From positions 157,333 through 221,332 of the forward strand of contig CANXME010002459.1 in NCBI GenBank assembly GCA_948144175.1: a stretch of 64,000 nt of DNA. Reading direction: 5' to 3'. A program made the position numbers and the translations under genes. The notes below the pieces were generated by a model. It searched no databases. It saw only the letters and a list, made by a program, of their open reading frames with translations, and was not told the DNA's origin. The stretch comes from Closterium sp. NIES-65 (taxonomy: Eukaryota; Streptophyta; Zygnematophyceae; Desmidiales; Closteriaceae). The stretch's first letter is position 1. Every line of letters begins with the position of its first letter. Shown here in pieces: positions 42,501-53,300 of the stretch.

Positions 42501-44659
42501 AGGAAGTGCGGTGGCGGGGGGAGGGAAGGAGTGCGGTAGGGGAAGAGGCAGTAGTAGGGGACTGACTCGTCGAACGTGACGTCCTAGGAGGATAGAACAC
42601 GACGAGAGGTGGGGTGGTAGAACTGCCACCCTGGGGCGTCAGGGTGGAAGCCAAGGAAGACACAAGGAGCAGCACGAGGGGACAGCTTGTCCGCAGACAA
42701 GTCGCGGACAAACGCCCAAGATCCCCAGACATGGAACGCAGACGCATCGCCGACCTTCCCCATCCATAGCAAGGCTGGGGAGGACTCCGGCATGGAGACC
42801 TTGGGGTGAAGGTTGATCTGATGCGCCGCGTACCGAACCGCAAACGGCCACAGAAAATGGGGGGCAGCCGCATGTATCATGGACGTACGAGCGACGTCCA
42901 TGACCATGCCAATGTGGCGCTCAGCAATCCCATTTTGCTGTGGAGAGTCCGGAAGCGTAAAGGTCTGGCGGATGCCTCGCGCACGGCAGTAGGCTCGCAG
43001 AAGGCCAAAGGAGAACTCTCCGCCTCGGTCAGAGTGCAGACACAGAACAGGAAAGTCCGAGCCGAAGCTCCTCCTGAGCTGGAGACGAGCTGCGCGGATC
43101 CAGTCGATCAGCACCTCAGTGACATCGCCCTTGCTGCGTAGGGGGAAGACTGTGGTGTAACGCGAGTAGTCGTCAACCACCAGCAGAAAGTAGCACTCGT
43201 TACCCTGTCCACGGACGCGGGCTGGGCCCCACACGTCCATGTGAAGCGTCTGCAGCGGGGCCTCTGTCGGGGGAAACTGAGAGGAGTGAGGGGCAGCCCG
43301 TAGGCGCCCCTCGACACAGGGGACGCAGGAAGGACCAGGTCCAGGAGGAAGGGGAGGGAGGGACCGGGGAAGACCAGAGACAAGGACACGGGAAGCCATG
43401 CCTCGGAGACGAGGCAGGGAGGGGTGACCAAGACGGTGGTGCCACAAGAGACTCTCGTGAGACAGGAGGCGACACGAGCAGGGGGCAGACTCAGGACCAG
43501 ACCTGGACGCTGCAGCAAACACCTGACCCGACGCAGCTACCTGGCCAGACGCAGGGACAGGAGGAGACTCAATGGTCAGGGTGTAGAGGCTCGACCCCGG
43601 CCGACGCGTAAACGTGGCCAGGTGCCGGCGTGTGCGAGCGTCCGAGCAGTGGGTCACCCGCTGACTTGCAGGAGTAAACTGGTGAACCCCCGCATCCTGT
43701 AGGTCAGCACCACTCACCAAGTTCGTAGAGAACGAGGGGAGGTAAAGACCAGACAAGGTCCCAGAGGGGGCAGCCGGACACGGGAGGACAGTGGAGAAGT
43801 GAGAGACGACAGGACCCCCAGAGGGGTTTGCCAGGGAGACTGCAACCGGCCGACCAAGCAGAGTGAGGGTGGTGCGGTCTCGAAAGAAGGAGCGAGAAGC
43901 CCCTGAGTCAAGTGTGAAGGTGAGAGAGGCCGAAGCCGACGCGGTACCTGAGAGCGCAGACTCACCAGCACTTGAGGACGCAGACGCAGTGGCTCCTAGA
44001 GCAGCAGCCTCACTGGCACCTAGAGCAGCGGCCTCACCAGTACCTAGAGTAGCAGTCTCAATGCCCGGATCGGGCGGGAAACACCGGTAACAGTCACCCT
44101 CATCACTAATAGTCACAGCATACATTGCAGCAAGGATAGCATCAAAGTCAAGATCATAGATGGCTACACCTGCCTTAGACAGCTCTCCCCAGTGGGGGAT
44201 CTCACTAGCCTCCGGGAACTGCTCACGCCAAGCGTCCGTCAGGCGGCCAAAGCAGCGCTGGGTGGGGTGGGCACCCCCACACTGCTCACCCGCGCGGTCG
44301 CCGGAGCGAAGGACATAGGTGCACGGACCAAAACCCCCACCACGCTGACGCTGCGCGTACCACTCACGGAGCTGCTGGGGGGGGGGGAATGTCCCGAGAA
44401 CGCTGCTGCTGCTGCTGCTGACGCTGAACACCACCAGAGCTACTCCGCTGCGAAGCGCCTTCCCGACCACCTCCACCTCCTCCACCACCGCCTCCTCCAC
44501 CTCCGCCACCACCGCCGCCTCCGCTACCACCGCTACGGCCTCCGCCGCCTCCGCCTCCACGGCTACCACCGACACCTCCACCCCCGCCACCACTCCCACC
44601 GCCACCCCCACTCCCTCCGCCGCCTCCACCGCCACCTCCTCCACCCCCGCTAGCTCCAC
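39548..44659 (-). pseudogene. Copia C pol region (protease to RNase H)
   Basis: The minus-strand frame 44659-42584 starts in the LREWYAQR zinc region and holds the protease (FTLDSGASRSFF), the integrase zinc-binding part (LLWHHRLGHPSLPRL) and the integrase core (MDVWGPARV, LHSDRGGEF, NGIAERHIG). After a frame change comes an Ala/Gly/Pro-rich linker with about a dozen GGAEPGGA-type repeats (42442-41666). The frame 41491-40325 carries the reverse transcriptase with ILVYVDDLVFATAD. A TAG at 40325-40327 separates it from RNase H (40318-39548; ADASWADD, SSCEAEIYAGAM, YVDNKAMLA), which ends at TAG 39548-39550. Both nonsense codons align with CAG (Gln) in element A. The protein is defective but well preserved. 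Confidence 0.9.
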
Positions 44660-45578
44660 CCGCGCCCTTGCCCCCCTTGCCCCTTGCCAGAGCGGCGTTT
44701 CCCGCTAGGGGCAGACGCCGCACCGACCGACTCAATCCCAACAAGGTCGGCCGCAGCAGCAGAGGCGACAGAGGGCAAGAGGGGGGAAGGGGAACACCCC
44801 TCAAAGATGGGGGTGCGAGGGTCACCACGAGAGGCTTCTACAGCGACTATGCTCTTCTCCGCTGCTAGGAGGGCCTTCTCTAGGAGGTCAACAGTAAGAG
44901 TGGTGGGACAGACTGAGAGGACGTGGTCCCTGACTACACGAAGAGAGTCAGGGAGGCGGGTGACTATGTAATAGAGAGTGATGTACATGTGGGGGGGGGT
45001 TCTTGGCGTAGAACTCAGCAGGAAGTGCAGCGCGGTAGCGAGTGTCACTAGTGCGGAGGTGCGTAATGAGGTCAGCAACTGTGGGAAAGGCAGCAAGGTC
45101 AGGGAAGAGGTACGGTAGCATGAGGCGGCTCAGTGCAGCAGTGGCAGGGGAAGAGTAGCGCGCAACTACAGCGTCGTACAAGGTCTGAGCACTCTTGTAC
45201 TGACTAAAGTGCGCCGCGCTCAGTGGTAGGCAGGGGGCGACGCACAGCAAGACGTGCAGCAGCATCGCGCGTGGCCCACTGGGAGCGAACAATGGCGTCA
45301 GCGTCAGCAGCAGGGGCAGGAGAGGCGCCAGAGGTGAGGTCAAAGAGGGAGAGACTGTCTGCCCTGTCGCACTGTAGGAAAAGCTGCAGGTCATTTACCC
45401 AAACCTCAAAGTCAATGGCCCGACCCCTCAGCGTCAAAAGCGAGAACACTGGGGGTAGCCATGACAGTAGTAGACTAGCAGTACCAACTGTAGGACAGTG
45501 GCAGTGCAGTGACAGAAGCGCTGCTCTCACCAGACAGGGCGGTTCAGGCAGCTCAACAGCACAGCAACACGGCAACAC
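44660..45578 (-). pseudogene. Copia C gag region, frameshifted
   Basis: Three successive minus-strand frames are needed: FSLLTLRGRAIDFEVWVNDL and LQCDRADSLSLFDLTSGAS, then QYKSAQTLYDAVVARYSS and LMLPYLFPDLAAFPTVADL, then ITLYYIVTRLPDSLRVVRDH. This is the copia-type Gag fold pattern. A run of G near 44990 coincides with one frame change, so a homopolymer error or slippage is possible there. Confidence 0.8.
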
Positions 45579-45639
45579 GGCTGCTCGGACGGCTCAGCAG
45601 CAACAGCGGCTCCGCGGCACCAGCGGCTCGGCTCCTCAG

Positions 45640-46460
45640 GCGGCTCGGGCGGCTCGGGCGACGCGGGCGGGTCGGGCGGCTCGGGCGGCTCGGCTCCTCA
45701 GCGGCTCAGGCGGCTCGGGCGACTCGGGCGGGTCGGGTGGCTCGGGCGGCTCGGGCGGTTCGGGCGGCTCGGGCGGCGCGGGCGGCCGTGGGCGGCTCGG
45801 GCGGGTCGGGCGGCTCGGGCGGCCGCGGGCGGTGTAGGGCGGCAGGGCCGCTGGTAGGGCGGTAGGTGGCGGGGCCGCGGTGAGAGGGGCGGCGGGGCCG
45901 CAGTGAAGGGCGGCGGGGCCGCCGTGAAGGGCGGCGGGGCCGCTGAGAAGGGCGTCGGGGCCGCAGTGAGAGAGGCGGCGGGGCCGCAGAGAAGGGCGGC
46001 GGGGCCGCTGAGAAGGGCAGCGGGGCCGCAGCGAGAGAGGCGGCGGGGCCGCAGCGAAGGGCGGCGGGGCCGCTCAGACGGGCGGCGGGGCCGCAGCGAA
46101 GGGCGGCGGGGCCGCTGAGACGGGCGGCGGGGCCGCAGCGAAGGGCGGCTGGGCCTCAGTGTGAGGCGGCGGGGCCGCAGCGAAGGGCGGCGGGGCCGCA
46201 ATGTGAGGCGGCGGGGCCGCAGCGAAGGGCGGCGGGGCCGCTGAGAAGGGCGGCGGGGGCCGCAGCGAGAGAGGCGGCGGAGCCGCAGCGAAAGGGCGGC
46301 GGGGCCGCTGAGACGGGCGGCGGGGCCGCAGCGTAGGGCGGCGGGGCCGCAGCGAAGGGCGGCGGGGCCGCAACGACAGGCGGCGGGGCCGCTAGGGTGA
46401 AGGGGGGGCCGCTAGGGCGGCTCGACGAAGGGAGAGCTCGGAGCGCGACTCGGGCTGAGC
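45640..46460 (-). repeat. GC-rich satellite leader of Copia C
   Basis: Two blocks of short repeats. From about 45640 to 45840 the units are GGCTCGGGC types. From about 45890 to 46400 about 21-bp units read (plus strand) GCAGCGAAGGGCGGCGGGGCC. A poly-A run (plus strand, about 46475-46492) lies between this block and the primer-binding site. Confidence 0.85.
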
Positions 46461-46545
46461 GCGCTTCGGGCAGAAAAAAAAAAAAAAAAAACTCGATGTG
46501 GTGGGCCCTAGGCACAGTTCCCACCGGGGAACCTGCTCGATACCA

Positions 46546-46666
46546 TGAGGAAATTAGAACGAGAATGATTCACTAAGGAATGAAAGTGATACAAATGTGG
46601 AACCCTAGGAATGTGTACCCCATATAGGCTACCCCACTATAGCCTACACAACATTATAATTTGACA
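46546..46666 (-). repeat. 5' LTR of Copia C (121 bp)
   Basis: Matches the 3' LTR; preceded on the minus strand by the GTGCA duplicate. Confidence 0.95.
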
Positions 46667-46839
46667 GTGCAGGCACATAACCCAAAACCCTAACTTGAAA
46701 GGATGGTCGTTTGTGTCAAGCACTAAGACTGGGACAAAGGCCATGACTGGTAGCGGCAGTCAGAGCAGCGCAAGGTCAACAGTGGCAGCTGTATGTGCAG
46801 CGGGTGGCTGTAGCAATAGCAGAGGCAGGTGCAGTGGCA

Positions 46840-47540
46840 GTTGGAGCGGTAGTTGGAGCGGCAGTTGCAAGGCAGCGGGGCATGCAGGCGCGGCTCGCGG
46901 GGCAGCACACGGGCAGGGCAGCTCACGCAGGCATGTGCAGCGTGCAAGGTAGCGTATGGGCAGGGCCTGCAACAGCGCGCGGGCAGCTAGGGCAGCGCGC
47001 GAGCAGCTGGGCGCGCAGGGCGGGCGAGCAGGAGGGCAAGGGCACCGACGCACGGGCAACAGAGCACGTGCGACGTGCAGGGCAGCAGGGCGAGCGCGGC
47101 GCGTGGGGCAGTAGGGCAGCGGAGCGCAACGTGCTGGCTGCAAGGCGTTTGCGACGGGCGGGGCAGCAGGGCAGCAGCGCGCGACGCGTGGGCTGCAGGG
47201 CGCACACGACACGCAGGGCAGCAGGGCAGCGGCGCGCGACGCGCGGGGCCTGCAGGGTACATGCGACACGCACGATAGCAGGGCAGGGGCGCGCAATGCG
47301 CTGCAAGGCGTACGCGATGCGCGGGGCAGTAGGGTGCGTGCGACGTGCGGGGCAACAGGGCAGAGGCGCGTGTCGCGCGGGGCTGTAGGGCGTATGCGAC
47401 ACGTGGGGCAGCAGGGCCGCGGCACGCAACGCGCGGGCTGCAAGGCGTACGCGACGCACGGGGCAGGACAGTGGCGCGCAGGGCGTGGTGGGCAGTAGGG
47501 TGCACGGGGCGTGCAGGGCAGCAGGGAGTGTAGAACAAAC
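46840..47540 (-). repeat. GC-rich satellite leader of Copia D
   Basis: Imperfect repeats of GCAGGGCAGC and GCGCGCGACGCGCGGGGC type fill most of the region between the D primer-binding site and gag. Frames through it are low-complexity Ala/Arg/Pro/Cys-rich and unlikely to be translated. Confidence 0.75.
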
Positions 47541-47604
47541 CTAACCTAATCGTAGGTTCGGTAGTAGGTTCGGCAGGCGGACCTAACCTAGCGGCATGAG
47601 ACCA

Positions 47605-47733
47605 TGTTAGACATAGAGTGCAGCGGAATGACGAACTAAGAGCAATAGGGATTACAAGTACCAACCCTAATACGTTGTACCCTCTATGAGCTACCCCACT
47701 ACAACCTAGACAATTAAAAAATATGTTTTGACA
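47605..47733 (-). repeat. 5' LTR of Copia D (129 bp)
   Basis: On the minus strand it starts TGTCAAAACAT and ends ATGTCTAACA, followed by TGGTCTCATGCC, a diverged primer-binding site. Confidence 0.75.
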
Positions 47734-48509
47734 TACCGTACCGTACATCAAAATTTTGAGTCGCGATGTTGACAAAATGTGTAGACGCGACTCGGGAAAA
47801 AGGGCATTGAGACATTTGTGTCGATACAAGAATGTATCCAAATCGGATCAAATGGTATAGTAGCGTCAGCCCTGTTTGTGGCATGTTCTCGAAATTCCAC
47901 CACTGAACCCTTTGAGTTATCTTCGCTATTGAATCCGCAAAGGCGAGATCTACGCTTTCATGTCCTTAATTCAAAATTTCATAAGTGTTATTTATTCAGC
48001 TTATACGGATTTTTCATTTATAAGACCACCCAGCATTTTTCCTAACTGTTTTATAAGCCCACCTGGGAGTATATCTGGGTGATGATGGTATTTCTTAGCA
48101 AGATTAGGCCTAGGGGCCTAACAGCCTGCATGTTACAAACTTACCAACACCCTACCTCTTCTTTTTTCTCTCTTGGTCGTCAAAGCAGTGAAGATGCTTT
48201 TGAGGAGTACAAACAGCCGTCATATTCGAGAGGCGCGATGCCTGTACAGAAATTATATGCGCCACTTCCTGCCAATAACTTCTAGCGGGCTTCGCGGCGA
48301 GGTCGATTATGCAGCACTTCAAGCTCAGTCAATGGAGATGCAGTACAGATACTGCCAGCCCGGAATGACGGAGGAACAGACGCTCAATTCTTGTTCAAAT
48401 CTCTCGCAACTATTACGGTACCGTACTTAGTCGTTTTCGGATCGAGGTCCTGCCGTTACAGCACAGCGTCGCACTAATCGCGAAAGTCCACGCACCGCGA
48501 GACACTACT
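47734..48509. other. No gene recognised; upstream of small membrane-protein gene
   Basis: AT-rich spacer. Several short frames but none with recognisable protein character. The promoter of the gene at 48510 should lie at its right end, but I see no clear TATA box. Confidence 0.4.
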
Positions 48510-49215
48510 ATGGCCGGGTGTGATCAACTGCTGGCACGCGTGCGCGTCGTGTTGCTGCTGCTCCTCTGCGAGGCCATCGCGAGAGGCGAGGCGGCGCTGC
48601 TCGTCTACAGCGGCGGCTACTTCTACACCCCCGGTAAGCCGCCGTCGCCTCCGCGTGCTCGTTTGCGAAGCCGCGATCATCATGGTGGTCGCCTGCATGC
48701 GCGCGCCCCGCAACACGGCCGTCGCCCGCATGCAATTACCGCCTGTTTCTCAGAAACACTTGCGCTGCGCGGTCCGCTCCTCGCCTTCTATATCCTTCCG
48801 CCCGCGCGACTCAACCACAGGACGCCGTGCTGGAGCGTGCCTGCCATTCGCCCGCCCGGCAGTCTAAATGCGCCACCCAAAGGTTCTCGCTTTACTCTCA
48901 CCATGCTTCCATCGCACGGAGTCCTTTGCTAGAGCGCGCGTCGCGCGTTCGTTAGCGCGTGTCCGTTTTAACGTGTCCCGCACGCCTTCTGCAGTTCTTT
49001 GTGTGGCGCGTCTAAGCAGTTCCCTGTGCGGCGTTGCTTGCGCAGATTACAAGTACCGCACGCCGTGGTGGGGCGCGCTGCTGCTGCTGTTGGGGGTGGT
49101 GTCGGTCGTCATCGCGCTCGTCATGTGCTGCTGCAACTGCCTCGGCGCCTGCTGCGACTGCTGCTGTCCGCGGAGCAACACAGTCAAGGTCGTTCACGAG
49201 CGCTCGCCCGTGTAG
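48510..49215 (+). CDS. Two-exon gene, 97-aa Cys-rich membrane protein
   Basis: Exon 1 (48510-48633) and exon 2 (49046-49215) join across a phase-1 intron with good GTAAG donor and TTGCGCAG acceptor. The predicted protein starts MAGCDQLLARVRVVLLLLLC, a signal peptide likely cleaved near AIARGEA. A short outside segment follows (LLVYSGGYFYTPDYKYRTP), then a transmembrane helix (WGALLLLLGVVSVVIALVM), then the Cys cluster CCCNCLGACCDCCC and a short charged tail ending ERSPV. The layout suggests a small type I membrane protein with a palmitoylatable or metal-binding juxtamembrane cluster. That role is inference; I do not recognise the family. It is not transposon-like and is the best host-gene candidate here. 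Confidence 0.65.
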
Positions 49216-49584
49216 CTGCGCGCCTGTCGCCCCTTGAGCACCCGCGCGCACAGCTGATGGCATTGGTGGTCGGGCATGGGACAGGCGCACATGTCCACGC
49301 GGGAGGTGTAAATACGATATTCAAGTAAACCAGACTACATTATACCGATGTTGATTGACTACTGGCTGGAATTCGAATAACGAGTCAAACTCCAGTACGG
49401 GGTTTGCACCTTACAGTGTTTTAAGGGTGCGTCAGATCCGCTACAAAGTGATTTGGCTGCAAATTTGTCGCCCTTTTGGTCGACACATATTTTCTCCAAA
49501 GTCGACTGAATGATCGAATGCTAAACCGACCACCATCCAGCCACATTTACAAGGTGTTGAAATCTGACAGATTTGGTGGCCGAT
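49216..49584. other. 3' flank of membrane-protein gene
   Basis: No further gene. The last five bases, CCGAT, are the target duplicate of Copia A. Confidence 0.5.
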
Positions 49585-49701
49585 TGTCAAATATTATAGC
49601 CTGTAGTGGGTTGGGCTATATGGGGTACAACTAGTTAGGGTTAGGTGATGTACCCCAATTCTGTCAATACAACGCATTCCGCTGTAGTTCTCATTCTGAC
49701 A
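49585..49701 (+). repeat. 5' LTR of Copia A (117 bp)
   Basis: Begins TGTCAAATATT, ends TTCTGACA. It carries the group core GTAGTGGG...ATGGGGTACAAC. Confidence 0.95.
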
Positions 49702-49708
49702 TGGTATC

Positions 49709-49837
49709 AGCAGTAGGTTAGCGCTCCTAGTCCTAGGCCCGCCCTTCCCTACCACTAGGGTTGCCACTGAACCCTGCCAGCCCGTCAGCGCCCTACCCCA
49801 CGCCCCAGCCGGCGCGCCCCTCCCCTCCCCGCCCTTA
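49709..49837 (+). repeat. 129-bp direct repeat, left copy (flank of Copia B)
   Basis: Starts AGCAGTAGGTTAGCG and ends CCCCGCCCTTA. It looks identical to 56038-56166. It is leader sequence of element A, duplicated on either side of element B. Confidence 0.93.
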
Positions 49838-49878
49838 TTGAAAAAAGAGTAGAGTTTCCCTTGTCTGCTCTCATACCA

Positions 49879-50308
49879 TGTTGTGCTGAGATAGCCCCTT
49901 AGGATCTTTGCAAGGGATAACTCTAGGTGAAGTAGTTGTAATAGCGGAAGCGTTTAGTGAAGAATTTGAACCGACCTTGCACTGGTGTGTGAGAGCAAAG
50001 TTGATTGAATTAAACAAGCAAATACAAGGATTTATATAAGAGTACAAGGAATAGATAGATAACTGTATTGCTGTTGCGGTTCGATATAGCGCGACTCGGG
50101 CAACTGCTCTGTAACGAGTCAGTTGTGTGTCCTTAACTGTCGCGCTGTAATTGTCGAGTCAAAGGTCAGCGACCTTTGACTTTCTCGTAACCTCCAGGCG
50201 GTTACCTTAACCTCCGAGGTTGACTCGATGCTTCGATTGGGACTGCTTCGCTTGGTACCTTGGATTTTGATACGACAGAAGCGCACTTAGGACTTATTGT
50301 TTCCAACA
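49879..50308 (-). repeat. 3' LTR of Copia B (430 bp)
   Basis: Differs from the 5' LTR by two substitutions and four single-base indels that I can see. A polypurine tract (minus strand, CTCCAGAAGCGAAGGGGAG) precedes it. Confidence 0.92.
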
Positions 50309-53300
50309 CTCCCCTTCGCTTCTGGAGTGTTACTGCTGGTGACGTGGCCTTGTCCAGTCAGCATCATGCAGTATTCGAACTTCTGCTTGCCGAGTTTCTT
50401 GGTCAAGTAATCGGCTGCCATCTCGGATGTTGGACAGTATGACAGATCGAGTTTCCCTTTTTCTATCTCGTCCTTCACGAAGAAATAGCGCAGGGCGATG
50501 TGTTTCGTCCTGTTTGCGAAGCCGTTTTTGTTGGCGATGCGAATCGCTGACTGGTTGTCGCAGAACACGGTGAAGCTGGGTAACTCGGCTAGCTTCGCTT
50601 CTTCCAGTAGTTCGCGAAGGTAAAGTCCCTCCTTGGTGGCTGAGCAGAGTGCAATATATTCTGCTTCTGCTGAAGATAGTGCGATTAACTCCTGCTTGCT
50701 CGACTGCCAGGAGATAGGACCGATAGGCTCAAGGCGGTAGACATAGCCGGTGCGTGAGCGCCTGTTGTCGGTGTCGCCGGCGTGATCGGCGTCGACGTAG
50801 CCGATTAGCTTAGTCGGTGTAGCTGCGCTCTTGTGGTAGGTTAGCCCGATCGTCGCGGTGCTGACGAAGTAGTGGAGAGCGCGATCAAGTTCCGCCAGGT
50901 GTTCAGCTTCAGGCTTCTTGAGATAGGTGGCGAGCTGACTTGCGGAGTAGGATAAGTCAGGACGGCAGGTGACGGCGGCGAATAGCAGGCATCCGAGCTT
51001 CTTCTGATAGTCGCGTATGCCGGCGGGCTTGAGTAGAGTAGTTCGTTCCTTCTCGGTTCCTGATGTGTAGCGGTAGGGCGTGGAGATGGCGCTTGGTGTG
51101 AGGCTGAAACGTTTCGCGATGGTGTCGGCGTATTTCTCGGCGCTTAGATAGATGGCGTTTTCTTCTTCGCGGATGTTGAGCCCGAGGTACTGTGTAACGG
51201 TGGAGGAGACCGTGAGCGTGAGGTCTTTCTGGAGCTCTCCTTCGAACCACGTGGCGATGCCGTCGGTTTGACCCAATGTAGAGGAGATCGTCCACGTAGA
51301 CGATCAGGAGAACGTAGTCGCTTCCCTTAGTGAGGCGGTACATGCCTTGGTCGTGAGGTAGTTGACTAAAGCCGATGCGGATGAGACGGGCGTGCAGGTA
51401 CTGCTGCCACAGTCGCGGGTGCCTGCTTGATCCCGTAGAGCGACTTAAGTAGTTGACAGATTCGGTTGGGTTCGCCGTGGGAACCGTGCGGGAGCTCGAC
51501 GTAGATTTCTGCATCCACAGGTGCGTAGAGGAAGGCATTCGCGACGTCGATCTGCCGTAACTTCTTCTTCTTCATGGCGGCAATGGCGAGGAGAATTCGG
51601 AGTGACGTGTGGCGGCTGACTGGAGCAAAGGTCTCGGTGAAGTCTCGTCCTTGCTCTTGGTCGAATCCACGTACGACCCAGCGTGCTTTGAATTTTTCGA
51701 TCGTGCCGTCTGCTTTCGTCTTGATGCGGAAGACCCATTTCCCGGTAAGGATGGTTTTGTTCCGTGCCACGCTTACGGGAACAACCTTCCAAGTGTTGCG
51801 TTCCTCTAATGCCTTCAGTTCTCTATCCATGGCTTCACGCCATTTCTCCCTGTGTTTCCCCCCCAGAGCCTGCCGAACCGTTGCAGGCTCCTTAGGAAGC
51901 GAGCTGCATGTGTTCCCGTGGACTGCGGTGACGAGGCCGAGGATTTGCAGCCCAGTCTGTGAGTATCGAGGGAGTTCTGGATCCTCGGGATAAGCTGCTT
52001 CGTCTCCCGTTTCTGGGTCGGGCATGAAATTTGGCCCTACCCTTTCTGCTTCGTTGGTGTTGACTGTCACAGGTGTTACGTAACCATCGTCGGCGAAACG
52101 GTAGAAGATTTCGGCGTTGTTACTGTCGCGAGGATTATCCTCATCCATGGGCACGTCGACGGAGCAGTATGGGAGAGGTCCGGCTTCTTCTGAGGCGTTG
52201 TCGACGTTCTGTTCATCCCAGTCTGCTTCGTCCGCTGCTGACGCGAAGGCTCGGTCACCACGAAAACCACTGGTGAGGTCCCCGATTCTCGTGCAAGTTG
52301 GCGAGGTACGTCTGAAGGGTGAGTCTTTCGTAGAAGATCACGTCACGTGCTGCTACTGTTTCCTTTGTGTGGACGTCGAAGATTTTCCATGCGTTGTAAT
52401 TTTTCTCGGTGCCGAGGTGTAGTCCCCACTGTGCCCGTTGCGAAAATCTTCCCGCTCGTGCTTCTGGGGGTCTGTACTGTACCATGCACCCGAAAACTCG
52501 TAACATTTTCGTGCTGCCCTGCTTCCCTGTCCACAGCAGATGCGGTGATGCGTTGTTCGGGAGTGACGACGACGACAACAAGTGTGTGTAGCATGACAGC
52601 GTGGTCCCATTGCTGCTGGCCACTGGTGGTTGGGTAGCCGCATGCCACGTAATAGTTTGCGCATGCTGTTCTGCAGGGTCCTGTTCAGTCGTTCTGCAAC
52701 ACCTTGCTGCTGATGTGCGTAAGGAAGGGAGAGGAGTTGCTTGATCCCCCTTTCCGCCAAGGAACTGCTTTGAAGCGGTGAGAGGTGTACTCGCCACCTC
52801 CGTCCGACTGGAATTTTTTCAGTTGTGTTCCAGACTCTCTCTCTGCTATCGGTAGCCAGGCGGCGAATGCTGTGAGCGCCATGTCGCGGCTGGGTAGGTT
52901 GCGATGCCAGACGTATCGAGTGGCGGCGTCGATGAAGGTGATGGTGTAGTTGTAGTTGACTTGTCCTGGCTCGCGATTGTAGAGGATGTCGCTGTAGACT
53001 TTTTCGAGTGGTGCGTACGCTGGAGCGCTCGGGTTGTGATGTGAAGCAAACGGTCGATGAGGGTAAGTCAGCTTCGGGACATATAAGGCAAGTCCCTCGT
53101 GCCTTCTGGAGTTCTCTGCCATCGGGTAGAAGTAGAGAATCTTTGTCAAGGACTCCTGCTCTTATCGTGTTATTCAAAACCGTGTTACTTGGATGTCCTG
53201 TTCGTGCGTGCCAGATCTCTTCAGAGGCACGGTGTCCAGGTGAACGCTGATATGCGTCGGAGTTGGAGTAAAAGCTGGCGACGAGGTTGGCGCTTCGGTG

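Larger units (their letters stand above)
39175..46666 (-). mobile_element. Copia element C, full length, mutated
   Basis: A 7492-bp Ty1/copia element with 121-bp LTRs (39175-39295 and 46546-46666) and a perfect target duplication GTGCA (39170-39174, 46667-46671), inserted into element D. On the minus strand the order is LTR, primer-binding site TGGTATCGAGC (one base short of consensus), poly-T run, GC-rich satellite leader, gag, pol, conserved 3' untranslated block, polypurine tract, LTR. The coding region has several frameshifts and stops but every pol domain is recognisable. Confidence 0.95.
38766..47733 (-). mobile_element. Copia element D, truncated, hosting element C
   Basis: The 5' LTR (47733-47605) is followed on the minus strand by a GC-rich satellite leader and then, at 46667, by the inserted element C. 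After C, D continues from 39174 into a gag segment ending near 38766. No pol or 3' LTR of D is visible, so its 3' part was lost. The LTR has the core motif of the A/C/E/F group. Confidence 0.75.

Noticed and set aside
45640..46460. Long Arg/Pro/Ala-rich frames as possible proteins
   Set aside because: They lie in the GC satellite leader of Copia C and show only repeat-derived composition.
46840..47540. Long Cys/Ala/Arg-rich frames on both strands
   Set aside because: Same reason: satellite leader of Copia D, no domain, no start or splice support.
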